Shown here one piece after another: positions 24,801 through 34,122 of a stretch of 64,000 nt of DNA. Numbering within the stretch: the stretch's first letter is position 1; each line of letters begins with the position of its first letter. Position numbers and translations under genes: made by a program. The notes under the pieces are model-generated. The model was not told the origin of the DNA, did not search any database, and worked only from the letters and a program-made list of their open reading frames with translations. The DNA comes from Antrihabitans spumae (lineage in GTDB: Bacteria; Actinomycetota; Actinomycetes; Mycobacteriales; Mycobacteriaceae), in the NCBI RefSeq assembly GCF_043944905.1, contig NZ_JBIMSN010000012.1, positions 37,337 to 101,336 of the forward strand, read 5' to 3'.

Positions 24801-27032
24801 TTATCGTCGCGCTCGCTTGGGTGCGGGTAGCCACCAGTTCCAGCGTCCGAACAGTCGCATCAGTGCGGGGACGAGGATCAGGCGCACGATGATCGCGTCG
24901 ATGGCGACGGCGAGGGCGAGGGCGAAGCCGATCTGTTTGAGTTCGAGGACGTCGGCGGTGACGAAGCTGCCGAACACGACGACCATGATCGCGGCGGCGG
25001 CGGTGATGGGGCGGGCGGTGTGGGTGAGGCCGGCGGCGACGGCGTGTTCGTTGTCGCCGGTGGTGTCCCAGTATTCGCGCATGCGGCGGATGAGGAAGAC
25101 CTCGTAGTCCATCGACAGGCCGAACAGGATGGCGAAGACCACGGTGGGCAGGTACACCTGCAGGAAGCCGGTGCTGGTGAAGCCGAGCACGGATTCGCCG
25201 ATGCCCCACTGGAATACGGCGACGGTGAGGCCGAGGGCGGCACCGGTGGCGAGCAGGTTCATCAGGATTGCTTTGAGCGGCAGGACGATGCTGCGGAAGG
25301 CGACCAGCAGGAACAGCAGTGACGAGGCGAGCACCAGGGCGATGACCAGGGGGAGTTTGCTGTTCATCTCCTCGGCGAGGTCGACGAATTCGGCGGTGCT
25401 GCCACCGATTCGGATGGTCGGTCCGCTGTCGCGGCCGAGGTCGGCGGCCTGGGTGCGCAGGTCCCGGACCAGTTCGTCGGCGTCGGCGGAGTCGAAGGCC
25501 ACAGCGGGCACGACCGCCGCGAGTAGCCGCCCATCGGAGGATTGTGGTGGCAGGATCGTGTCGATACGGTCGTCGCGGCCGATGTCGGTCAGGTACTGCC
25601 GAACGCGGGCGGTGTCCTGGGTGCCGAGTGGTCCGTCGTCGGGTCCGGTGGCGAACACTTCGACGGGCGAGAGGGATCCGGCGGGGAAGTTGGCGGTGAG
25701 CGCGGCGGTCGCGCGCCCGGACGGTTTGTCGGCGAGGGTTCCGACGCCCATGTCGAGGCCGTAGCGGATGCCGAGGATCGGCGCGGATGCCAGCAACAGG
25801 ATCGCGATGGCGAGGCCGCCGAACCAGATCGGGCGCCGCATCACCGCGCGTGCCCAGCGCGCCCAGGTACTCGTGGTGAGCCGGTCGGGGTCGAGGGTTT
25901 CGGCGGGCCGGAACCGCTGCGGCAACGCTCCCCGGTTGATCGCGGGTCCGAGCGCGGCCAGCAGCGCCGGGAGCAGGGTCAGGCCGACGGCGAGGGTGGC
26001 GAGTACGGCGAGCGCGACGCCGAGGGTGATGCCCCGGAAGATCGGGGCGTCCATGATCGCCAGGGAGCACAGGGAGATCATGACGATGATTCCGGAGGCG
26101 ATGATCGTCTTGCCGGCGGTGTTCAGTGCCCGGCCGACGGCGTCGCCGATCGCGGTGTGCTGGTCGCGGCCGGTGACCCCACCGTGGCTGAGTTCTTCGC
26201 GGAAGCGGCTGACGATGAACATGGCGTAGTCGATGCCGACTCCGACGCCGATCATGGTGGCCATCGACGCGGTCAGCGCGTCGAAGCTGGTGATCGCGGT
26301 CATGGCGAACATGGCGCCGGCGGCCAGGGCCAGCCCCGCCAGCGCCACCGCCACCGGGACCAGCGCCGCGACCAGCGCGCCGAGAGCGAGGACCAGCAGC
26401 AGCAGCGCCACCGGGATTCCGATCGCCTCGGCGCGTTTGAGGTCGTCGGTCTGGATGGCGGTGACATCGTTCTGGACCGGGGAGTAGCCGGTGACGGCGG
26501 CGGCGAGGGCGCCGGTGTCGGTCGCGGCGATCGCCGTCTGCAGGTGCTCGGCGGTGGCAGCGCGTTGGGCCATGTCGCCGTCGAGACCGACCAGGGCGAT
26601 GGCCACCCGTCCGCCGGGGGCGATCTGGCCCGGACCGCGGTAGGGGTCGATGATCCCGCTCACGCCCGGAATCTTCTGCGCCGCGACGATGGTCCGGTCG
26701 ACGGTGGCCCGGAATTCGGGGCTGTCGGCGGTGGCGTCGGGTGAGTCGAACACGATCACGTCCTGTTCGGCGCCGAACTGCGGGAAGTGGGTGGCCATCA
26801 AGGTGTCGACTTGCGTCGATTCCGAGCCCTGGACCCCGAAATCCATTCCGGTGAGACGGCTTTCGAGCGCGGGGTAGGCGAGGGCGCACGCCACCAGCAG
26901 CGCCGCCCACACCGTCAGCACCCCGCGACGATGTCGGGCCATGGCGGTACCCCAGCGGTGCAGGGCTGCGGGCCGCTCGGTCCGAGAGGAGACCGCGGCC
27001 TCGGCGCGCCCGGCGTAACCAGTTGTTCGCAT
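24801..27032 (-). CDS. MmpL/RND-type transporter
   Basis: This 743-residue protein has the MmpL architecture: one N-terminal helix (about 37-57), a large extracytoplasmic loop, a six-helix block (about 200-370), a second loop, and a final five- to six-helix block. Family motifs include IGVGVGIDYAMFIVSRFREE in the first block and FGLSMDYEVFLIRRMREYW in the second, holding the Asp-Tyr pairs of the proton relay. MmpL proteins export lipids, siderophores or drugs. It lies 51 bases downstream of an MFS gene on the same strand, so both are likely co-transcribed efflux genes of the transposon. Confidence 0.93.
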   Translation of the reverse strand: MRTTGYAGRAEAAVSSRTERPAALHRWGTAMARHRRGVLTVWAALLVACALAYPALESRLTGMDFGVQGSESTQVDTLMATHFPQFGAEQDVIVFDSPDATADSPEFRATVDRTIVAAQKIPGVSGIIDPYRGPGQIAPGGRVAIALVGLDGDMAQRAATAEHLQTAIAATDTGALAAAVTGYSPVQNDVTAIQTDDLKRAEAIGIPVALLLLVLALGALVAALVPVAVALAGLALAAGAMFAMTAITSFDALTASMATMIGVGVGIDYAMFIVSRFREELSHGGVTGRDQHTAIGDAVGRALNTAGKTIIASGIIVMISLCSLAIMDAPIFRGITLGVALAVLATLAVGLTLLPALLAALGPAINRGALPQRFRPAETLDPDRLTTSTWARWARAVMRRPIWFGGLAIAILLLASAPILGIRYGLDMGVGTLADKPSGRATAALTANFPAGSLSPVEVFATGPDDGPLGTQDTARVRQYLTDIGRDDRIDTILPPQSSDGRLLAAVVPAVAFDSADADELVRDLRTQAADLGRDSGPTIRIGGSTAEFVDLAEEMNSKLPLVIALVLASSLLFLLVAFRSIVLPLKAILMNLLATGAALGLTVAVFQWGIGESVLGFTSTGFLQVYLPTVVFAILFGLSMDYEVFLIRRMREYWDTTGDNEHAVAAGLTHTARPITAAAAIMVVVFGSFVTADVLELKQIGFALALAVAIDAIIVRLILVPALMRLFGRWNWWLPAPKRARR

Positions 27033-27083
27033 GTCGGAGTCCTTCTTTTGTTGTCGATCGGTTCGATGCCTGTCGGTGTCGTC

Positions 27084-28607
27084 TCAGCCGGTCGGTGACC
27101 GCCCGCGCTGTGGCTGCTCGGGCGCGGCGGCCGTGCGGCGGCCGATGATCGCGGCGGCGAGGACGGCGGACAGCGCGGCGACCGCGGCGGTGGTGAGCAG
27201 CACCAGCGTCATGCCGTGCAGATAGGCGGCGCGGGCGGTGTCGGCGAGCGCGGGGCGCCCGAGTTGCTGGGCGAGGGCGAGTGCCCCGGCCAGAGAGTCA
27301 CGCGCGGTGCCGGCGGCGGGTTCGGGCAGTCCGGTGGTGCCGAGGCCCTCCGAGTAGCCTTGGGCGAGAACGCTTCCCAGTACCGCGACACCGAAGACGC
27401 CGCCGACCTGGCGCAGGGTCATGGTGATCGCGGTGCCCGAGCCGGCGTGTTCGGTGGGCAGGTCGGCGAGCACCGCGTCCATAGCCGGGGACAACGCGAC
27501 GCCGATACCGAATCCGGCTCCGGTCAGCCAGGCGGCGACGAATCCGTAGCCGCTACCGGCATCAGTCGACGCGCCCACCGCCAGGGCCGCGGCGATGATC
27601 ACGAGCCCGGCGGTGACCGGTACCCGGTAGCCCACGGCTGCGGCGACCCGTTCCCCGATCGGGGCGCCGACGACCAGACCGGCGATCAGTGGCAGCAGCC
27701 GCAACCCGGTACCGAGCGCGTCGTGGCCGCCGACGAGTTGCAGGTACTGCGGGATCACGAACAGCAGGCCCAGCATCCCGAAGGTGACCAGCGCCCCGGC
27801 GATACTACCGCCGAGGAACTGCCGCTGCCGGAACAGTCGCAGTTCGATCATCGGGTCCCGAGTGTGCCGCTCCCACAGGAGGAATCCCGCGAAAACCACT
27901 GCGCCGCCGAGCAGCGTCGCTAGCACCAGCGGATCGCGCCATCCCCGGCTCGGTGCCTCGATCAGTCCGTACACCACCCCGAGCAGACCCGTCGTGGACA
28001 GCATCGCGCCGAGCAGGTCGGGCCGCCGGGGTCGGGGATCCCGGGATTCGGGTAGCAGCACCGCGATGGCGAGGGCGGCGATCACCGCCATCGGCACGTT
28101 GATCAGGAAGATCGATCCCCACCAGAAGTGGTCGAGTAACCAGCCACCCAGAATCGGTCCCAGCGGGATCCCGATGCCGACACCCATCACCGTCAGCGAT
28201 ACCGCACGCCCGCGTTCGGACGGTGCGAACAGCACCGGCAGGACCGCGAACACCACCGGCAGGATGATCGCGGCCCCGACGCCCATCACCGCCCGTGCGG
28301 CGATCACCATGGCGGCGGTGTCGGCCCAGGCCGCCGCAGCGGAGGAGACGGCGAAGAGCATCAGCCCCGCCAGCAGCAGCCGTTTGCGCCCGTAGCGGTC
28401 GCCGAGTGCTCCACACGTCAGCATCAGCCCGGCCAGGACCAGCACGTACGCGTTGACCATCCACTGCAGTTCGGCCGTGCCCGCCGCCAATTCGGTGGCG
28501 ATGGTGGGCAGCGCCACGTTCATGATCGTGATATCGAAACCCACGGTCAGCACCGCGATGAGCAGGCTGCCCAGCGCCCACCAGCGGCGAGCGGGTTGTG
28601 TGTACAT
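27084..28607 (-). CDS. MFS transporter, DHA2 family
   Basis: I chose the ATG at 28607 because GGAGG lies 5 bases upstream; a longer frame starts at 28652. The 507-residue protein has about 14 helices with the DHA2 signatures VGFDITIMNVALPTIA, GALGDRYGRKRLLLAG and ARAVMGVGAAIILPVVFAV. It is a likely proton-coupled drug exporter. The gene is the first of a two-gene operon with the MmpL transporter and diverges from the ArsR gene at 28696. Its promoter therefore lies in the 90-base shared intergenic region. Confidence 0.93.
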   Translation of the reverse strand: MYTQPARRWWALGSLLIAVLTVGFDITIMNVALPTIATELAAGTAELQWMVNAYVLVLAGLMLTCGALGDRYGRKRLLLAGLMLFAVSSAAAAWADTAAMVIAARAVMGVGAAIILPVVFAVLPVLFAPSERGRAVSLTVMGVGIGIPLGPILGGWLLDHFWWGSIFLINVPMAVIAALAIAVLLPESRDPRPRRPDLLGAMLSTTGLLGVVYGLIEAPSRGWRDPLVLATLLGGAVVFAGFLLWERHTRDPMIELRLFRQRQFLGGSIAGALVTFGMLGLLFVIPQYLQLVGGHDALGTGLRLLPLIAGLVVGAPIGERVAAAVGYRVPVTAGLVIIAAALAVGASTDAGSGYGFVAAWLTGAGFGIGVALSPAMDAVLADLPTEHAGSGTAITMTLRQVGGVFGVAVLGSVLAQGYSEGLGTTGLPEPAAGTARDSLAGALALAQQLGRPALADTARAAYLHGMTLVLLTTAAVAALSAVLAAAIIGRRTAAAPEQPQRGRSPTG

Positions 28608-28658
28608 GGCGTCCTCCCAGAACGGGAAATAATCTGGCTTACTCGCTGTCATCGGCTA

Positions 28659-28695
28659 TTTACGATCGATCATGGTCGTAGGCTATCATCGGCCC
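28659..28695 (+). promoter_or_regulatory. Promoter and imperfect operator of the first CmtR-like gene, probably leaderless
   Basis: TATCAT at 28684-28689 is a -10 box placed six bases before the ATG at 28696, so the transcript probably begins at the start codon. An imperfect inverted repeat, TACGATC-N6-GGTCGTA, overlaps the -35 side (28661-28680). The same TATCAT-N6-ATG layout occurs before the second ArsR gene at 40798. Confidence 0.5.
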
Positions 28696-29082
28696 ATGTC
28701 GATGAAAAGCCCTTCCACCGATGAATCGGTGCGTGACGAGCTCGCCGGTGCGGTCGCGTTGTTCCACAGCCTGTCCGACCCCACCCGGCTGGCGATCGCG
28801 CGGCACCTCGCCCACGGCGAGGCGCGCGTGGTCGACCTGACCCGGGCACTGGGACTGCCGCAGTCCACGGTGTCCTCGCACCTGGCCTGCCTGCGCGACT
28901 GCCGGCTGATCACCGGCCGCCCCGAAGGACGTCAGGTGTTCTACGCCCTGGCCCGCCCGGAACTGCTCGATCTGTTCGCCGCGGCCGAGACCCTGCTGGC
29001 CGCCACCGGCAACGCCGTCGCGCTGTGCCCCACCTACGGCACCGACACCGGATCCGAGACCACCGAGGAGACCACCCGATGA
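28696..29082 (+). CDS. ArsR/SmtB family metal sensor, CmtR-like
   Basis: I chose the ATG at 28696 because the -10 box sits immediately upstream. The 128-residue winged-helix protein has LFHSLSDPTRLAIARHL and the recognition helix LPQSTVSSHLACLRDCRL. The CLRDC pair matches the Cys57/Cys61 position of M. tuberculosis CmtR, and a later Cys lies in ALCPTYG, so it should sense Cd(II)/Pb(II). It overlaps the following P-type ATPase by ATGA. It is about 70% similar by eye to the ArsR at 40418-40798. Confidence 0.9.
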   Translation: MSMKSPSTDESVRDELAGAVALFHSLSDPTRLAIARHLAHGEARVVDLTRALGLPQSTVSSHLACLRDCRLITGRPEGRQVFYALARPELLDLFAAAETLLAATGNAVALCPTYGTDTGSETTEETTR

Positions 29083-29660
29083 GCGACGCCTGCGGCTGCG
29101 GCCACGACGAACCCGGAACAGGTGACGCCGAGGAGCGCGAACCCGAAAAGTTCTGGCAAGTCGGCGAATTGCGCTGGGCCGCCGTCTCGGGGGTGTTCCT
29201 GGTGGCGTCGTGGATCACCGGGTGGACCGGCGGACCCGAGCTCACGGTGACGGTGCTCGAGCTGATCGCCGTCGTCATCGCTGCGTCCACGTTCGTACCC
29301 GACGCACTGCGCAATCTGCGGCACCGACGCATCGGCGTAGGCACCTTGATGACCGTCGCCGCCATCGGCTCCGTGGCGCTGGGCCAGTTCGCCGAAGCCG
29401 CGCTGCTGGGCATCTTGTTCTCCATCGCCGAAGGTCTCGAGCACTACGCGGTGGCCAAGACCAGACGAGGGTTGCGGGCCCTGTTGTCGCTGGTGCCACC
29501 CAAGGCGTCGGTGATCCGCGGCGGAACCGAACTCACCGTCTCACCCGACGAACTCGTCATCGGCGACGTGATGATTCTGCGCCGCGGCGAGCGGGCCGCC
29601 ACCGACGGAACCATCGCCGCAGGACGGACCAGCCTGGATCTGTCGGCCGTCACCGGGTGA
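29079..29660 (+). pseudogene. Truncated P1B-type metal ATPase (N-terminal third)
   Basis: The frame starts MSDACGCGHDEP with a CGCGH metal-binding tip, continues through the first membrane helices and the actuator domain, and ends at SLDLSAVTG followed by a stop. The TGE of the actuator motif is cut exactly there, so the ion-site and ATP-binding domains are missing. It matches the complete ATPase at 38466-40421 over this length. A recombination or deletion joined it to the lnt gene that follows, whose GTG frame overlaps this stop. It cannot transport as it stands. Confidence 0.85.
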
Positions 29661-29701
29661 GTGGCCGGAACATAGCCGGTGAACCCGCCGAGCAGCCAAA
29701 T

Positions 29702-31306
29702 ATGGACACCCTCCCCACCGCTGTCGCGGCGTCAGGCACCGGTTCACCGGGCGCCCGATGCGATCCTCGTCGGCTGATCTCTCGTCGGCTGATCGCCGTT
29801 GTCGCCGGCGGCGGGTTGCTGTGGAGCAGCTTTCCACCGACAGACTGGTGGCCCGCCGCTTTCGCCGGACTCGCACTGCTGGGCTGGGTCCTGGCCCACA
29901 GCAACACCACAGTGCTCGGCGGCCTGGGCTTTGGCTTCGTCTTCGGCGTGGCGTTTTACCTGCCCCTGTTGCCGTGGACCGGTGCTCTGGTCGGCATCGT
30001 TCCGTGGTTGGCTTTGAGCACTCTGTGCGCGGCGTTTACTGCACTGTTCGGTGCCGCCGCCGTGGCACTGCGCGATCAACGGGGTTGGCCGATGTGGTGG
30101 GCCACCTGGTGGGTCGCTGTGGAACTGTTGAAGAGCACCGTGCCCTTCGGCGGATTCCCTTGGGGTGTACTGGCTTTCGGCCAATCCAGCGGGCCGCTGG
30201 CGCAACTGGCACCCTGGGGAGGACCTTCCCTGATCTCGTTCACCACGACGCTGATCGGTTTCACCGTCACGGCGGTGCTCGTTGGTCCGGGTCGACACCG
30301 ACGACGCAGCGCGGTAGTCGCGCTGTCAACGGCACTGTGTCTGGCGGCCCTCACCGGACTCGCCTGGGAGCCCTGGCGTTCGGATCGTGAGAAGCAGACT
30401 CTGGTGGTTGCGGCGGTGCAGGGCAACGTGCCGCGCCTCGGCCTGGACTTCAACGCACAGCGGCGCGCCGTGCTGGACAACCACGTTCAGCAGACTCTGC
30501 GTCTCGCCGACGACGTTCGCGCCAGTCGCGCGCCCCAACCCGATCTGGTGGTGTGGCCGGAAAACTCCTCCGACATCGACCCATTGATCAACAACGATGC
30601 AGCGCAACAAATCGACACTGCTGCACGGGCAATCAACGCACCCATTCTGATTGGCGCCGTCCTGAGCAACCCACCACAAAGCACCGACCCCAGATCCACC
30701 TCGAACACCATGATTCTCTGGTCACCCGAGGACGGACCCGGAGCCCGACACGACAAGAAGATCCTGCAACCGTTCGGTGAATATCTACCGTGGAGAGGGT
30801 TCTTCCAGCTCTTCTCCGATTATGCGGAGCGCGCCGGCTTCTTCGTTCCCGGTACCGGCTCCGGTGTCGTCGAAGCCGCCGACGTCGCCGTCGGAGTCGC
30901 CACCTGTTGGGAGGCGGTTTTCGACCGTGCTCCTCGTGAATCGGTTCGTAACGGCGCCCAGGTGTTGGTCATCCCGACCAACAACGCCACCTTCAACGAA
31001 ACTATGAGTCGGCAGTTTCTCGCGTTCGCGAAGATTCGCGCCCTCGAGCACCGACGGCCGGTCGTGGTGGCAGGCACCACCGGTGTCAGCGCCATCATCA
31101 CGCCGGACGGCCGGGTTGTCGATGAGACAGCCTTCTTCACCGCCGACTATCTAATCAGCCGCATTGAACTCAACGACGAACTCACGCCGGCCACGCGGTG
31201 GACCCCGATGATTCACGGGGTCGTCACCGTTTTGGCAATCGCTGCGCTCTTGTTAGTGGCGATCCAGCGCTATACGCCGTCGTGGCGTAAATCGTCAAGC
31301 GGATGA
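29702..31306 (+). CDS. lnt: Apolipoprotein N-acyltransferase
   Basis: From the ATG at 29702 the protein is 534 residues; an in-frame GTG at 29657 overlapping the truncated ATPase is an alternative. An N-terminal block of about six helices (residues 20-215) is followed by the nitrilase-like domain. The catalytic triad is visible as E287 (WPENSSD), K352 (HDKKILQPFGEYLPW) and C402 (VATCWEAV). One C-terminal helix anchors it. It N-acylates lipoproteins at the outer membrane face. Together with the lspA at 37942 it gives this transposon two lipoprotein-maturation enzymes. Confidence 0.93.
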   Translation: MDTLPTAVAASGTGSPGARCDPRRLISRRLIAVVAGGGLLWSSFPPTDWWPAAFAGLALLGWVLAHSNTTVLGGLGFGFVFGVAFYLPLLPWTGALVGIVPWLALSTLCAAFTALFGAAAVALRDQRGWPMWWATWWVAVELLKSTVPFGGFPWGVLAFGQSSGPLAQLAPWGGPSLISFTTTLIGFTVTAVLVGPGRHRRRSAVVALSTALCLAALTGLAWEPWRSDREKQTLVVAAVQGNVPRLGLDFNAQRRAVLDNHVQQTLRLADDVRASRAPQPDLVVWPENSSDIDPLINNDAAQQIDTAARAINAPILIGAVLSNPPQSTDPRSTSNTMILWSPEDGPGARHDKKILQPFGEYLPWRGFFQLFSDYAERAGFFVPGTGSGVVEAADVAVGVATCWEAVFDRAPRESVRNGAQVLVIPTNNATFNETMSRQFLAFAKIRALEHRRPVVVAGTTGVSAIITPDGRVVDETAFFTADYLISRIELNDELTPATRWTPMIHGVVTVLAIAALLLVAIQRYTPSWRKSSSG

Positions 31307-31441
31307 TGCGAGCATGTCCGTCGGCCCGACCACGAGTATCTACATCACCTGCGGCGCAGTCACATTGGCGTTGCTGAATCTGCGACCGGAACGACCGGTC
31401 CGTTCGACACGCTCGCCCGCGGATACGAGGGGTTGACCGGC

Positions 31442-32062
31442 ATGTGGCAGGGGAGGGTGGCGCTGCGTCCCGGGATGCTGATCTATACCGGCCGGATCGG
31501 GTCCGCGCACCGCCACCGCCACGCCGCCACGCAACTGGTGCTCGCCACCGACGGCGAGATCGAACTCATCGATGCCGCGCCGCGACACCGCCGCACTCAT
31601 CCCCGCCGGGGTGCCACACGAAATCGTCGGCTCGGCAACAGGATTGCCGCTCATCCTGCTCGGGCTGCCCACCCCCGTCGCCTACGCCCTGGCTCTCGCC
31701 GTCGCCCTGCAGCTGCTGCTGCAGCACTCCAACGTCGACTACCGCGTCGGCCCGCTCCGCAACGTGCTCGCACTCAACCAGGCCCACCGGTTCCACCACC
31801 TCAAATGGGCCGGCATCGGCGATGTCAACTTCGGGCTGTTACCCTGCTCTGGGACCACCTGCTGCGCACCTACTCCTACGACCCCGCCCGCGCCTTCACC
31901 AGCGCCGACCTCGGCATGGCCGCCAAACCCGACTACCCCACCGGCTACTTCGCCCAACTCGCCGAACCCTTCCGCCCCAGCGGAGCCTGCACCACCAGCA
32001 CCGCAGGACATCCAACGCCCATCCTGTCGCACCAGGCCGGGCTGAACCTCGAACCTCGATAG
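31442..32062 (+). pseudogene. Chimera of AraC-type cupin start and sterol-desaturase-like end, two frameshifts
   Basis: The first frame from the ATG at 31442 gives a cupin start (ALRPGMLIYTGRIGSAHRHRHAATQ to GEIELID). One extra base near 31580 moves to a frame reading RDTAALIPAGVPHEIVG, which continues that cupin. It then changes abruptly to a fatty-acid hydroxylase/sterol desaturase end (QLLLQHSNVDYRVG, NQAHRFHHLKW). A second single-base loss near 31843 restores frame 1 for LLWDHLLRTYSYDP to the stop. The desaturase N-terminus and the AraC DNA-binding domain are missing. It is a non-functional recombination product. Confidence 0.6.
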
Positions 32063-32495
32063 GAGAAAGTGCCCCGGCCGACCCGGCATCACCGCAGACG
32101 AGGAACGACACTGACATGGCCCCGCATCACCGACCAGGAGCGTGTAGGCCGCCGGTAGGTCCGGCACGAAGAAATGCGCGGCGGCCAAGCCCCAGCGCGC
32201 CAGGCCTGGCGATCCGCTCGGTGGTGAAGAAACTATTGAACGGGCTGATCCCGAAACAGACGTGCGCGCGGGCGGTCAACGGCGCATGGCAATGCAACGA
32301 CAGTGGCTGTACCTGGAACGGCAAGGGCGGGCCTTTCGGTGGATCACGAACCCGGCGCCGCAGGACCAACGGGCCCTGGACCGGTGATGTCGCCCCACAG
32401 GATGGACCTTCCAGCGCCGGGGAAGGTCAAGCCCGGACGCGGGAGTTGCCACCTTCTACGACATTGCGACGTAGCTGGTCAGTAGTATCGGCGCG
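32063..32495. other. Intergenic region, no gene recognised
   Basis: This 433-base stretch contains frames on both strands but none with family resemblance or a ribosome site. It must hold the promoter for the DUF6153/TauE/HMA/TlpA/CcdA operon starting at 32496. A TATC-like -10 is not obvious. Confidence 0.4.
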
Positions 32496-32933
32496 GTGAC
32501 CGCCACCTCGCCCTCGCGCGGCATATCCGCGCGACTGCTCGCGGTGTTGGCGGTGCTCGCCGGGCTCGCGCTGGCGCAGGGCCTGCAGTGCCGGGACGGC
32601 ATGCCGGCGATGTCGTTGCCTGGGTCGATGCCGCAGTCGGTCATGTACTCCGCCCCGGCCGACACCGACGCCAGTGACGACGCGGATCTGGTCACCGGCG
32701 CATTTCATATCGTGAAGGCCGCCGCCGATGCGGCTGGTGAACCGATGGCTCTCGGCGGAGTCCTCGCCGCCTGCCTGGTCGCCGTCCTCACCTGGTTGGC
32801 GGCGTCGACGCTGCGCCTGCGGCGAACCTCAGTCGCCGTGGGGTGCCCCATCCGGGCCGGACCCAGCCGCGCGGCCCATGCCGCCCTACCACGGGCACCC
32901 ACTCTCGCACAGCTCTGCGTGCTCCGGACATAG
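32496..32933 (+). CDS. DUF6153-like small membrane/secreted protein
   Basis: This 145-residue product starts at a GTG. It has an N-terminal hydrophobic segment (LLAVLAVLAGLALAQGL), a short Met-rich stretch (CRDGMPAMSLPGSMPQSVM), a second helix, and the tail APTLAQLCVLRT. It is the fourth paralogue of this type in the window. It heads a same-strand series with a TauE/cupredoxin fusion, an HMA protein, two thioredoxins and CcdA, strengthening a copper/redox context. It differs from the others in having Met rather than His enrichment. Function is unknown. Confidence 0.72.
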   Translation: MTATSPSRGISARLLAVLAVLAGLALAQGLQCRDGMPAMSLPGSMPQSVMYSAPADTDASDDADLVTGAFHIVKAAADAAGEPMALGGVLAACLVAVLTWLAASTLRLRRTSVAVGCPIRAGPSRAAHAALPRAPTLAQLCVLRT

Positions 32934-33027
32934 AGAACAACGGCACCGTCGACCGATCCGCGCCGCGCGGCCGGTCGGTGGTTTCCGTGCGTCTTCCTCT
33001 GTCCACCTTGCTTTTTCAGGAGCTGTC

Positions 33028-34104
33028 GTGAATCTCCTCGCCATCCTCACCACCGGCCTGTTCGCCGGTGGCATCTCGTGTGCTGCCGTGCAGGGCGGAC
33101 TGCTCACCGGCTTGATCAGCCGCCAGCGCACCACAGCTAAGACAACGGCCGCGGTCACGTCCCGGACCGGGAACGGCAGCGGTGTCTCGGCCGCACCCGT
33201 TCGGTGGTCGACCCGATTGGCCGACGACCTCACCCCGGTCGGTGGATTCCTCGCCGGCAAACTCGTGTCCCACACACTGTTCGGTGCCCTGCTCGGAGCA
33301 GTCGGTGGCGCCGTCCAACTCTCCCTCGGGATGCGCACCTGGCTGCAGATCGGCGCCGGGCTGCTCATCGTGACATTCGCACTCGCCCAGCTCGGCGTCC
33401 CCGGCTTCCGCCGGATCGTGATCGAACCACCCACCTCGTGGATGCGGCTGGTCCGCAGCCAGGCCCGCTCCCGGGCTGCCCTCGCGCCCGCACTGCTCGG
33501 CCTGGCCACCATCCTCATCCCCTGCGGGGTAACCCTGTCGGTCGCCGCCCTCGCACTCGCCTCCGGCTCACCGGTGCAGGGAGCGGCGATCATGGCCGTC
33601 TTCGTGCTCGGCACCGGACCACTGTTCGCGGTTCTCGGATATGCCGCCCGCCTCGCCGCGACCGCATGGCGCGGCAGGCTCGCCCTGGTCACAGGTCTGA
33701 TCGTGCTCGCCATGGGCCTCTACACCCTCAACGGCGGACTCGAACTCGCCGGATCCCCCCTCGCAGCCAGCCGGATCACCGGAACTCTCGGATCGGCAGC
33801 ACCGGCACCCGGCACCACGGCCGCCACCGTCGTCGACGGAACTCAAACCGTCACGATCACCGCCCGCACCGGCTCATACAGCCCCCACACCATCCACGCC
33901 GCAGCCGGAATACCCACCACACTGGTGATCAAGTCCGACAACGCCTCCGGCTGCATCCGATACCTCGTCATCCCCGACCGTGGCATCGAACAAGTCCTGC
34001 CCGTCACGGGTGAAACCCGCGTCGACCTCGGCGCGCTGCAACCCGGCCGGCTCGACTACACCTGCGGCATGGGCATGTACTCCGGCATCATCACCATCGC
34101 CTGA
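33028..34104 (+). CDS. Sulfite exporter TauE/SafE-like (DsbD_2) membrane protein with C-terminal cupredoxin-like domain
   Basis: The start is a GTG with AGGAG 5 bases upstream. The 358-residue protein has about six helices in the DsbD/CcdA-like fold. GGISCAAVQGGLL in helix 1 and TILIPCGVTLSVA in the fourth provide one Cys each, the usual redox or copper pair. After residue 260 comes a beta-rich domain (TVTITARTGSYSPHTIHAAAG, ASGCIRYLVIPD, LDYTCGMGMYSG) resembling a cupredoxin whose ligands would be His, Cys and Met. Related proteins accompany copper genes. Membrane copper or electron handling is likely but not proven. Confidence 0.85.
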   Translation: MNLLAILTTGLFAGGISCAAVQGGLLTGLISRQRTTAKTTAAVTSRTGNGSGVSAAPVRWSTRLADDLTPVGGFLAGKLVSHTLFGALLGAVGGAVQLSLGMRTWLQIGAGLLIVTFALAQLGVPGFRRIVIEPPTSWMRLVRSQARSRAALAPALLGLATILIPCGVTLSVAALALASGSPVQGAAIMAVFVLGTGPLFAVLGYAARLAATAWRGRLALVTGLIVLAMGLYTLNGGLELAGSPLAASRITGTLGSAAPAPGTTAATVVDGTQTVTITARTGSYSPHTIHAAAGIPTTLVIKSDNASGCIRYLVIPDRGIEQVLPVTGETRVDLGALQPGRLDYTCGMGMYSGIITIA

Positions 34105-34122
34105 AAGGACAAACATCCCGAA

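Noticed and set aside
25542..26744. 400-residue plus-strand frame opposite MmpL
   Set aside because: It is antisense shadow with Gly/Arg/Glu bias and no domain.
24595..26910. 771-residue minus-strand frame overlapping the MmpL gene
   Set aside because: The composition is almost entirely Arg, Pro, His and Gly, an out-of-frame shadow of the MmpL gene in the next frame.
32107..32499. Possible gene between the chimera and the DUF6153-like gene
   Set aside because: The frame is low-complexity, rich in Arg, Pro and Gly, with no ribosome site or recognised family.
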